Source of the DNA: an uncultured bacterium
GTDB taxonomy: Bacteria > Bacillota > Clostridia > Peptostreptococcales > Anaerovoracaceae
Length of the DNA stretch: 11,620 bases
Direction: 5' to 3'
NCBI GenBank assembly: GCA_905214195.1
Contig: CAJMLH010000046.1
Span: 1 to 11,620 of the forward strand
Position 1 is the first letter of the stretch, and the number at the start of each line of letters is the position of its first letter. Below the pieces are notes generated by a model. The model was not told the origin of the DNA. It saw nothing but the letters and a program-made list of their open reading frames with translations, and made no database searches. Both the position numbers and the translations under genes were made by a program. Of this stretch, positions 6,114 to 11,620 are shown piece after piece.

Positions 6114-6515
6114 ATGAATAAAAAATACTTGATGTATGCTTTAAGTCAGCTCATGAAAAGACAAGAAAGCAGGAGCGTTTTTACTACAGACGAGACAGGC
6201 AGCATATGGCACAGAGAGACTGATATTGAAATTCTCAAGACTTTTTGCAGAGAAGGATATAGCATGGCTAAGAAACACGGCCATTTTATAATCGGCAACG
6301 GCGAGGGAAAAAGTTACATAGGAATACCGGGCAGGTTTCTTTTGGAGGATCAGCCGGCAGGGGGAAAAACCGGTTTTACTCTTTGGCAGCCGCTTAGAGG
6401 TGGGGAGGAGATGTACGGCACTCTTGAAAATATGGGCAGTGATACTGCAACGATGGTATATGGGTATTGGATAGCGCAAGTAGATGAAAAAACATTGAAG
6501 ATTTATGAACCTTAA
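6114..6515 (+). CDS. Hypothetical protein, 133 residues
   Basis: I do not recognise this family with confidence. The protein is soluble, without signal peptide, membrane segment or cysteine cluster (one cysteine only, in TFCREGY). Residues 55-76 (HGHFIIGNGEGKSYIGIPGR) and the closing segment VYGYWIAQVDEKTLKIYEP recall the C-terminal part of uncharacterised clostridial proteins (DUF6128-like: an IPG turn, a central glycine/phenylalanine-rich region, then GYW), but the match is loose. GGGAGG (6098-6103) lies 10 bases before ATG 6114. It is divergent from the NrdD-tail gene and shares a 225-base gap with it, so the NrdR-like palindrome could also affect it; TTGCGA, a 16-base gap and TATATT form a weak plus-strand promoter (about 5949-5976) across that palindrome. 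No terminator separates it from tadA. Confidence 0.65.
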   Translation: MNKKYLMYALSQLMKRQESRSVFTTDETGSIWHRETDIEILKTFCREGYSMAKKHGHFIIGNGEGKSYIGIPGRFLLEDQPAGGKTGFTLWQPLRGGEEMYGTLENMGSDTATMVYGYWIAQVDEKTLKIYEP

Positions 6516-6562
6516 TCTATTATAATTAGCGGCCGGATTGTTCTTTGTATGCAAAACTTTAG

Positions 6563-6591
6563 TTGAACTTTCAATTAGATTGTGGTATTAT
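6563..6591 (+). promoter_or_regulatory. tadA promoter
   Basis: TTGAAC (6563-6568), a 17-base spacer and TATTAT (6586-6591) with an extended -10 (TGG upstream). Transcription should start near 6598, only about four bases before ATG 6602. Confidence 0.75.
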
Positions 6592-6601
6592 CATAAGGTA
6601 T

Positions 6602-7078
6602 ATGGAAAAGTTTATGGAAGAGGCTCTTAAAGAAGCTGAAAAAGCAGCGGCACTGGGTGAGGTGCCAATAGGAGCAGTTATTGTAAAAGACGGAAACATA
6701 GTCGGCAGGGGACATAACCTTACCGAGACAGCAAAGGATCCTACGGCTCATGCAGAAATGGAAGCAATAAGGCAGGCAGCTCGCAATCTGGGCGGATGGA
6801 GACTTATAGGCTGTGATATGTATGTTACTGCTGAACCATGCGCTATGTGCGCCGGCGCAATCGTCTGGTCTCGCATAGAGACTTTGCACATAGGCACGAT
6901 GGATCCCAAAGCCGGAGCATGTGGCTCGGTTTTTAACATCGTTCAGGAAAAGAAGCTAAACCATAATGTAAAAATAGAAATAGGCATGCTGCAAGAACAA
7001 TGCAGCGGCATATTAAAAGATTTTTTCAGAAATCTCAGAAGAACTAAAGAAAAGAAACCGGAGGAAACACAAATATGA
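6602..7078 (+). CDS. tadA: tRNA-specific adenosine deaminase (A34 to inosine)
   Basis: A 158-residue member of the cytidine/deoxycytidylate deaminase fold. TadA converts adenosine 34 of tRNA-Arg(ACG) to inosine. The zinc site is complete: H50-A-E52 in DPTAHAEMEAIRQA and P79-C80-x2-C83 in TAEPCAMCAGAI, with E52 as proton shuttle. The N-terminal helix MEEALKEAEKAAALGEVPIGAVIV and the GACGSVFNI loop are typical of TadA rather than of guanine or cytosine deaminases. The start is chosen at ATG 6602. The longer frame beginning with TTG 6563 would start inside the -35 box of the promoter. The ribosome binding site is poor (AAGG only three bases away), and ATG 6614 is an alternative. The stop overlaps the next gene by ATGA at 7075-7078, implying a shared transcript. 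Confidence 0.95.
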   Translation: MEKFMEEALKEAEKAAALGEVPIGAVIVKDGNIVGRGHNLTETAKDPTAHAEMEAIRQAARNLGGWRLIGCDMYVTAEPCAMCAGAIVWSRIETLHIGTMDPKAGACGSVFNIVQEKKLNHNVKIEIGMLQEQCSGILKDFFRNLRRTKEKKPEETQI

Positions 7079-7914
7079 AGAGACTAAGTGCGGTTGTGAC
7101 TTTAATAGCACTTTTAATTACGATGGCAACATCTTTCTGCTTTGCAGATACGGGACTTAAGATAGAGGAAACCTATCCTAAGGACGAATCAAAAGGTGCA
7201 TCTATCGAAAATCTTGGAGTAAAAATATATTTCAGTGAAGACCTTACGGAAGATGAAGTCGGTAAGGCAAACAAAGGCGCTTTTCAACTGTACGACAGCA
7301 AAGGCAAAAAGCTCCCTACAAAAGTTTTATATAACGAAAAAGAAAAAGGCGTAGTTTTGGTACTTCTGGATACTAAGAAAGATAAGAAAGTAAGAGTGGA
7401 AAGCAATTCAGAGTACACACTGAAAATTTCAGGTGATGTAGTGAGCGATGAAGGCAACACTTTGGGAAAAGATCAGAAAATCAGCTTCAAAACTCTTAAC
7501 CAGGGAACCAATACGATGATAAGTATGGGAATGATGGTTATCATGATAGGAAGTATGATAGTGATAACTACTCGTTCAGCAAGAAAAGCAGGGGAAGAGG
7601 AAACAAGAAAGAGAGAAGAAAAGGTAAATCCTTACAAAGAGGCTAAGAAAACAGGAAAATCAGTAGAGGAGATCGTCGAAAGAGATCGCAAAAAGAAAGA
7701 AAAGGCGGCAAAGGAAGCAGCCAAAGCCGCTGAAAAAAAGGCTATGGAAGAAGCCGAATATGAGGACGACGATGAAGTAAACAAGTATAAAGTTGCTCGC
7801 AGAAGACCTGCATCGGCAGCAGGAAGCAAATATGTTGCACAAGTAAAGAAAAAGGCCGCCGAAAAGAGAGCTAAAAACGCAAAAAACACCTCTAAGAAAA
7901 AGAAAAAGAAATAG
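7075..7914 (+). CDS. Membrane protein: signal peptide, Ig-like (Big_5) domain, one membrane segment, lysine-rich inner tail
   Basis: A 279-residue protein in four clear parts. Residues 1-24 are a signal peptide ending FCFA before DTG. Residues about 30-141 resemble the bacterial Ig-like Big_5 (SbsA-type) domain: YPKDESKGASIENLGVKIYF, a FQLYDSKGKKLPTKV strand, and EYTLKISGDVVSDEGNTL. Residues about 148-165 are a methionine/isoleucine-rich membrane segment. Residues 167-279 are an alanine/lysine/glutamate-rich, probably helical tail broken by an acidic EDDDE stretch and ending in six lysines. The predicted topology places the Ig domain outside and the basic tail in the cytoplasm. GGAGG (7060-7064) lies 10 bases before the ATG, which overlaps the tadA stop (ATGA). 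Function unknown; the charged tail could bind nucleic acid, membrane lipid or the division machinery, but nothing here decides. Confidence 0.8.
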   Translation: MKRLSAVVTLIALLITMATSFCFADTGLKIEETYPKDESKGASIENLGVKIYFSEDLTEDEVGKANKGAFQLYDSKGKKLPTKVLYNEKEKGVVLVLLDTKKDKKVRVESNSEYTLKISGDVVSDEGNTLGKDQKISFKTLNQGTNTMISMGMMVIMIGSMIVITTRSARKAGEEETRKREEKVNPYKEAKKTGKSVEEIVERDRKKKEKAAKEAAKAAEKKAMEEAEYEDDDEVNKYKVARRRPASAAGSKYVAQVKKKAAEKRAKNAKNTSKKKKKK

Positions 7915-7920
7915 ATGACA

Positions 7921-7949
7921 AAAAATGAGAGGTTCGTCCTCTCATTTTT
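7921..7949 (+). terminator. Intrinsic terminator or attenuator between the Ig-like gene and ispE
   Basis: A perfect 12-bp stem, AAAAATGAGAGG (7921-7932) and CCTCTCATTTTT (7938-7949), closes on a TTCGT loop. The T-run is only five bases. The ribosome binding site of ispE (AGGAG, 7953-7957) begins four bases later, and no promoter is visible between, so ispE probably relies on read-through. Confidence 0.8.
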
Positions 7950-7964
7950 ATCAGGAGAAGTAAG

Positions 7965-8858
7965 ATGAAAAAAATCAGACTGAAATCTTACGGTAAAGTT
8001 AATATGTCTCTTGATGTTACAGGGAAAAGAGACAACGGATACCATGATATAGAAACGGTAATGCAAAAAATTTCTCTTTATGACGATGTCACCGTTAGCT
8101 GGACTCCAAAAGATTGTGAAGATTTGGAAATAATACTTACCTGCGACAAGAAATATCTGCCTACTGACAGCAGAAATCTTGCATTTGCAGGAGCACAGAT
8201 AATGGCTGATAGATTTTCACAAAAGGTAGGCGGGGGGATTATAAAGATAAACATAGTCAAGCATATACCTGTCTCAGCCGGGCTTGCCGGAGGAAGCGGC
8301 AACGGAGCAGCTGTAATAGTAGCACTGAACCGATTATGGGGATTGGGGCTTGATACAAAAGACCTTTGCCTTATAGGGGCAGAGCTTGGAGCAGATGTCC
8401 CATTTTGCATATTGATTCAAAATACAAGATACGGATGCGCTTTATGCAAGGGTACAGGTACTGAATTAACACCTCTCAAAAGTCGATTTAAGGCCGCTGT
8501 TTTACTCGTAAAACCTCGTTTCGGCGTATCTACTGCAGAGGTGTATCAAGGTATAGACAACTGTAATATAAATCAAAGACCGGATAATGAAGCGCTGATA
8601 GAGGGAATAAATAAAAACTTGAAGAACAAAATATATGAAAATATGATCAATGTGCTGGAGGAATATACGACAAACCGGTACAAAGAAGTAAACGATGTTA
8701 AGAAAATCATTGAGGAACAAACTTCTGCTGAAAAAGTTCTTATGACAGGCAGCGGCCCTACGGTTTTCGCTTTGTTCAGAAGTGTAAAAAGCGCACAAAA
8801 GGCATGTGCAGATATGCGAAAAAAAGGATATCTGTCATATTGGGCAACAACATTATGA
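7965..8858 (+). CDS. ispE: 4-diphosphocytidyl-2-C-methyl-D-erythritol kinase
   Basis: A 297-residue GHMP-family kinase that phosphorylates CDP-methylerythritol in the non-mevalonate (MEP) isoprenoid pathway. The N-terminus SYGKVNMSLDVTGKRDNGYHDI contains the catalytic lysine K11 and the family's NGYH motif. The ATP loop is PVSAGLAGGSGNGAA (102-116), a slight variant of the usual GLGGGSSNAA. The catalytic aspartate is D144 in ELGADVPFCI. The third GHMP motif is VLMTGSGPTVFALF near the end. Length is normal. AGGAG (7953-7957) lies seven bases before ATG 7965. Downstream, the TGA stop overlaps an ATG at 8855 in the frame of the GntR gene, though a better start for that gene lies 30 bases on. Confidence 0.95.
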   Translation: MKKIRLKSYGKVNMSLDVTGKRDNGYHDIETVMQKISLYDDVTVSWTPKDCEDLEIILTCDKKYLPTDSRNLAFAGAQIMADRFSQKVGGGIIKINIVKHIPVSAGLAGGSGNGAAVIVALNRLWGLGLDTKDLCLIGAELGADVPFCILIQNTRYGCALCKGTGTELTPLKSRFKAAVLLVKPRFGVSTAEVYQGIDNCNINQRPDNEALIEGINKNLKNKIYENMINVLEEYTTNRYKEVNDVKKIIEEQTSAEKVLMTGSGPTVFALFRSVKSAQKACADMRKKGYLSYWATTL

Positions 8859-8872
8859 GAACATCAAAAAAC

Positions 8873-8877
8873 GGAGG
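8873..8877 (+). promoter_or_regulatory. Ribosome binding site fixing the GntR regulator start
   Basis: GGAGG lies seven bases before ATG 8885, the best-supported start. In-frame ATGs at 8804 and 8855 would put the site inside the gene and encode residues not typical of the family. Confidence 0.75.
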
Positions 8878-8884
8878 ACATGAG

Positions 8885-9577
8885 ATGTTAAATCTGGATT
8901 TGCAAAACCACAGACCCTTGAGAGAAATAGTGTACGAAGAGCTTAAACGACAGATTCTTGTGGGGGAAATCGCTCCCGGTACACGAATGATGGAGGTGGA
9001 AATGGCTGAAGATATGGGAGTAAGCCGTACACCTATCAGAGAGGCCATAAGAAAATTGGAAAAAGAAGGTCTGGTTACTATCGAACCGAGGAGAGGAGCC
9101 TATGCATCTGAAATTTCAGTAAAGGATATGGTGGATGTGCTTGAGGTTCGTCAGGATTTGGAAGGAATGGCTGCCGCTCTTGCCGCAGAGAAGGTTACAG
9201 AAGAGGAAAAGCAGGCATTTATAAAGGTGAACAGCGAATATGAGGAAGCCATAAAGAGCGGAAACACAGAGGAGATAATAAGGTGCGACGAGTTGTTTCA
9301 TCAGCTGATAGTAAGCTACAGCGGAAACAAGACTCTTAACCAGCTTTTATCTCAGGTTCAGGAGCTGGCTTTGAGATTCAGATATATATATTATGACGAT
9401 TTTTCCAGATATGAGAAAATGCCAAAAGAGCATGAACAGATAGAAGAAGCAATTCTCAGCGGAGATTCTCACAAAGCAAGAATTGTAGCAGAAGAACATG
9501 TTACCAAATTGAAAAGATTCATTATAGACGAGAGGGAAAATTTATTTAAAAACGAAAGAAAAAATGAAGCTTATTAA
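8885..9577 (+). CDS. GntR-family transcriptional regulator, FadR subfamily (FCD domain)
   Basis: A 230-residue protein. Residues 10-75 form the winged helix-turn-helix: PLREIVYEELKRQILVGEI, then PGTRMMEVEMAEDMGVSRTP, IREAIRKLEKEGLV and a wing EPRRGAYA. Residues about 83-210 form the all-helical FCD ligand domain. Its metal-binding residues appear complete: D135 and H139 in CDELFHQL, H183 in KEHEQI and H205 in AEEHV. FCD regulators commonly sense small carboxylic acids or sugar acids, but the ligand cannot be read from sequence. The gene starts 26 bases after ispE and its end overlaps the glycosyltransferase gene by 14 bases, so it is probably transcribed with them. No operator candidate was identified, so whether it controls this group is unknown. 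Confidence 0.92.
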   Translation: MLNLDLQNHRPLREIVYEELKRQILVGEIAPGTRMMEVEMAEDMGVSRTPIREAIRKLEKEGLVTIEPRRGAYASEISVKDMVDVLEVRQDLEGMAAALAAEKVTEEEKQAFIKVNSEYEEAIKSGNTEEIIRCDELFHQLIVSYSGNKTLNQLLSQVQELALRFRYIYYDDFSRYEKMPKEHEQIEEAILSGDSHKARIVAEEHVTKLKRFIIDERENLFKNERKNEAY

Positions 9578-10241
9578 ACGACTGTTAATATTACTTATTA
9601 TTGCAGCAGCATTTTTTGCAGGAATTACATATCATGAAGCTAAAGACATTTACCAGGAGGCTGTAAAAAATACACCGATAGATGAAAAGGTGAAGCAGAT
9701 ACAGTCGATTGAGCATTATACTCTCTACAGCCAGTTACCCGATACTTATGTTGAGGCAGTAATTGCAGTTGAGGACAAAAGGTTTGAAAAACATAAAGGG
9801 TACGATATCTTGTCCATAGGCAGAGCTGTGCTAAGCAATATAAAATCAGGGGAGTTAAGTCAGGGAGGAAGCACGATAACACAACAGCTTGCACGAAATA
9901 TGTATTTCAGTCAAGATAAAAAAATAAGCCGAAAACTGGCAGAAGTTTTTGTGGCAAGAGATATAGAGAAGATGTATGATAAGGATGAAATATTTGAGCT
10001 TTATGTAAACTCAATATATTTCGGTTCCGGATATTATAGTGTTTACGATGCGTGTATCGGATATTTCGGAAAGAAGCCTGCGCAAATGAACAGCTATGAG
10101 GCAACGATGCTGGCGGGGATTCCAAATGCTCCGTCAGTCTATTCTCCGGATGTAAATCCCGAACTTGCAGAACAACGCAGACAGCAGGTAGTAAGCTGTA
10201 TGGTAGAAGAAGGGTATATAGAGGAAGGTCAGATTCAATAG
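9564..10241 (+). CDS. Monofunctional peptidoglycan glycosyltransferase (GT51)
   Basis: A 225-residue protein with an N-terminal membrane anchor (about 5-22) and a single GT51 domain that polymerises lipid II into glycan strands outside the membrane. The first catalytic glutamate is E70 in AVEDKRFEKHKGYD. The second conserved block, GGSTITQQLARN, is at 101-112. The second glutamate is E127 in RKLAEVFVARDIEK. The block ELYVNSIYFGSGYY follows, then the YFGKKPAQMNSYEATMLAGIPNAP segment. No transpeptidase domain follows, so this is the stand-alone (MtgA-like) type rather than a class A penicillin-binding protein. ATG 9564 lies inside the end of the GntR gene and has only A/G-rich sequence, no true ribosome binding site, upstream; translation is probably coupled. 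The stop overlaps the ribosome binding site of the next gene. Confidence 0.93.
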   Translation: MKLIKRLLILLIIAAAFFAGITYHEAKDIYQEAVKNTPIDEKVKQIQSIEHYTLYSQLPDTYVEAVIAVEDKRFEKHKGYDILSIGRAVLSNIKSGELSQGGSTITQQLARNMYFSQDKKISRKLAEVFVARDIEKMYDKDEIFELYVNSIYFGSGYYSVYDACIGYFGKKPAQMNSYEATMLAGIPNAPSVYSPDVNPELAEQRRQQVVSCMVEEGYIEEGQIQ

Positions 10242-10253
10242 AGGAGATTATTC

Positions 10254-11393
10254 ATGGATATGAAACCGGATAATAAGTTTAAGGAAAACCTGTTGCTTGT
10301 GGTAATAGGAGTGCTTTTGATATCGGCGCTGATGAACTTCAGTGAAGTCTTGGGTGTGGTTAATTTAATAGTAGGGTTGTTCATGCCGTTGCTGGTAGGT
10401 GGGGCTATCGCATTTGTCATGAATGTTCCAATGAGTTTTTTTGAAAGACAGATAGATAAATTATCAGGTCACACAAGGGTCGGTTTTTTGCAAAGAATAA
10501 AGACGCCTATTTGTATTTTAATTACTTTTACTATTTTTATAGGTGCCATATATTTTATAGGGAATGTAATCTTCCCAAATGTTTTGGAGTCTATAAAAAG
10601 TATAGCAACGATAGTGCAGAGGTCTTATCCGGGTTGGATTGCGGCTCTTGATGAAATGGGAATAAATACTGAACTGATGCAGAAGTATTTTCCTGAAATA
10701 GATACAGTAAAGATTATTGATACCATTAAATCAAGCGCTTATACTATTCTTTCTACAGCAGGGCAAGCTGCGACAAGTGTGTTCAGCGTGATGGCGAATT
10801 TTGTGTTTGGATTGATTTTTGCAATATATATACTGGCATCTAAGAAAAAGCTGGGCAGACAAGCCAAACAGATAGCATATGCGTATTTGTCAAAGTCTCG
10901 TGCAGACAATGTCTGTGAGGTGGCATCGTTGACATACAAAACTTTTGCAAACTTCCTTTCGGGACAGTGTCTGGAAGCGGTGATATTGGGAACGCTTTTC
11001 TTTGTTGTACTGTTTATCGGCAACTTCCCATATGCGGCAACTATAGCTGTCATAATAGGTTCAATGGCTTTGATTCCTTATGTGGGAGCGTTTATAGGTC
11101 TTATAGTCGGATGTATGCTTATAGCAGTAATCAGCTTGAAAAAGATGTTCTGGTTCATAATTGTATTCTTCATTGTTCAGCAGATAGAGGGACAAATAAT
11201 TTATCCAAGAGTTGTGGGAAGCTCAGTGGGTTTGCCGGCTATATGGACTTTGTTTGCTGTAGTATTGGGAGGAAATATATCAGGCATATTGGGAATGATT
11301 GTTTTCATACCTGTATTTTCAGTCATATATGCGTTGCTCAGAAGAAATGTCTACAATAGGTTAAATAAAAAGAAATTTCCTATTGAAATTTAG
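10254..11393 (+). CDS. AI-2E family transporter (PF01594-type membrane protein)
   Basis: A 379-residue membrane protein with about eight hydrophobic segments. Two lie at the start (13-29, 35-58) and one at 84-107. A longer, mostly polar stretch (108-165) is followed by one near 178-195, then a dense C-terminal group (232-360). The family's signature region is clear: ALIPYVGAFIGLIVG (272-286), QQIEGQIIYPRVVGSSVG (309-326), and IWTLFAVVLGG with GILGMIVFIPVFSVIY. Members include TqsA (linked to autoinducer-2 export) and sodium/proton antiporters, so the label does not prove autoinducer transport. GAGGAG (10241-10246) lies seven bases before ATG 10254 and begins on the last base of the glycosyltransferase stop. 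No terminator separates the gene from the tRNA. Confidence 0.9.
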   Translation: MDMKPDNKFKENLLLVVIGVLLISALMNFSEVLGVVNLIVGLFMPLLVGGAIAFVMNVPMSFFERQIDKLSGHTRVGFLQRIKTPICILITFTIFIGAIYFIGNVIFPNVLESIKSIATIVQRSYPGWIAALDEMGINTELMQKYFPEIDTVKIIDTIKSSAYTILSTAGQAATSVFSVMANFVFGLIFAIYILASKKKLGRQAKQIAYAYLSKSRADNVCEVASLTYKTFANFLSGQCLEAVILGTLFFVVLFIGNFPYAATIAVIIGSMALIPYVGAFIGLIVGCMLIAVISLKKMFWFIIVFFIVQQIEGQIIYPRVVGSSVGLPAIWTLFAVVLGGNISGILGMIVFIPVFSVIYALLRRNVYNRLNKKKFPIEI

Positions 11394-11411
11394 ATTAAAA
11401 TAGTGTATAGT
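11383..11411 (+). promoter_or_regulatory. tRNA-Leu promoter, overlapping the end of the AI-2E gene
   Basis: TTGAAA (11383-11388), a 17-base spacer and TATAGT (11406-11411). The -35 box lies within the last codons of the AI-2E gene. Transcription should begin near 11418, leaving about 29 bases to remove from the 5' end of the tRNA. Confidence 0.75.
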
Positions 11412-11446
11412 AGGAACGTCGGTAAATAAAGACACTCCTTATACTT

Positions 11447-11533
11447 GCGGATATGGCGGAATTGGCAGACGCGCACGGTTCAGGTCCGTGTGAAGGTTCC
11501 TTCATGAAGGTTCGAATCCTTTTATCCGCACCA
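11447..11533 (+). tRNA. tRNA-Leu, anticodon CAG
   Basis: An 87-base class II tRNA. The acceptor stem GCGGATA (11447-11453) pairs with TATCCGC (11523-11529), followed by A and an encoded CCA (11531-11533). The anticodon stem CACGG (11474-11478) pairs with CCGTG (11486-11490) around TTCAGGT, with the anticodon CAG at 11481-11483. The long variable arm is built on TGAAGG and CCTTCA, as expected for leucine. The T loop is TTCGAAT. It reads CUG codons. Confidence 0.97.
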
Positions 11534-11534
11534 G

Positions 11535-11572
11535 AAAATTGAGAGGCTATGATGTAGCCTCTCAATTTTTTT
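11535..11572 (+). terminator. Strong terminator after tRNA-Leu
   Basis: A perfect 15-bp stem, AAAATTGAGAGGCTA (11535-11549) and TAGCCTCTCAATTTT (11555-11569), has a 5-base loop and sits within a run of seven T (11566-11572). It starts two bases after the CCA end. Confidence 0.92.
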
Positions 11573-11578
11573 GTATAA

Positions 11579-11605
11579 AGAAAACCCCGTGTTAAACACG
11601 GGGTT
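11579..11605 (-). terminator. Terminator for a minus-strand gene beyond the right edge
   Basis: AACCCCGTG (11583-11591) and CACGGGGTT (11597-11605) form a 9-bp G/C-rich stem with a 5-base loop. On the minus strand it is followed by TTTTCTTTAT; on the plus strand no T-run follows. This implies a convergent minus-strand gene ending just outside the window. Confidence 0.75.
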
Positions 11606-11620
11606 CAATGAAGCTATGCA

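Noticed and set aside
5872..6117. A plus-strand 81-residue frame in the intergenic region before 6114
   Set aside because: It overlaps the promoter and palindrome of the minus-strand gene, has no ribosome binding site and no domain.
7632..8066. A 144-residue minus-strand frame rich in phenylalanine and serine
   Set aside because: It is the reverse reading of the lysine-rich tail (AAG/AAA become CTT/TTT) and crosses the terminator hairpin and the ispE start.
8804..8884. Longer GntR regulator starting at ATG 8804 or 8855
   Set aside because: A GGAGG ribosome binding site is correctly placed only for ATG 8885, and the regulator family normally begins shortly before the PLREIVYEEL helix.

Overview
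The window reads as chromosomal DNA of an A/T-rich, Gram-positive anaerobe, most likely a member of the Clostridia (Eubacteriales). Supporting signs are strong purine-rich ribosome binding sites (GGAGG), near-consensus sigma-A type promoters with 17-base spacers, hairpin plus T-run terminators, an MEP-pathway isoprenoid gene (ispE), a small relative of the tail of the anaerobic ribonucleotide reductase, and a DUF2284 cysteine-rich protein. I see no insertion sequence, phage gene or CRISPR array. This is an assignment by gene style, not by a search.

Left part (1-2625). On the minus strand, an amidohydrolase-fold protein that has lost the metal-binding histidines of its family is followed, one base after its stop, by the start of a secreted protein that runs off the left edge. 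Divergently, a DUF2284 protein overlaps by 4 bases (GTGA) with a uridine-kinase-like P-loop protein. A bidirectional terminator closes the block.

Middle part (2626-6515). Alanine racemase (alr, minus) and an 11-segment sodium:amino-acid symporter (plus) are divergently transcribed from two well-formed promoters. About 290 bases without a gene follow, holding a terminator for each strand. Then comes a 92-residue minus-strand protein resembling the last part of NrdD. The spacer of its promoter is filled by a 16-base palindrome that matches the NrdR-box consensus at 13 of 16 positions. A 133-residue protein of unknown function faces it on the plus strand.

Right part (6516-11620). A plus-strand gene train follows: tadA (A34 deamination of tRNA), a membrane protein with an outside Ig-like domain and a lysine-rich inner tail, a terminator-like hairpin, ispE, a FadR-type GntR regulator, a monofunctional GT51 peptidoglycan glycosyltransferase, and an AI-2E-family membrane protein. 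It ends in tRNA-Leu(CAG), which has its own promoter inside the end of the previous gene and a strong terminator. A last hairpin serves a minus-strand gene beyond the right edge.

The observations most worth following are the NrdD-tail protein under a putative NrdR box and the metal-ligand-free amidohydrolase. Much of the rest is ordinary housekeeping: cell-wall precursor supply (alr, GT51), isoprenoid synthesis and tRNA modification.
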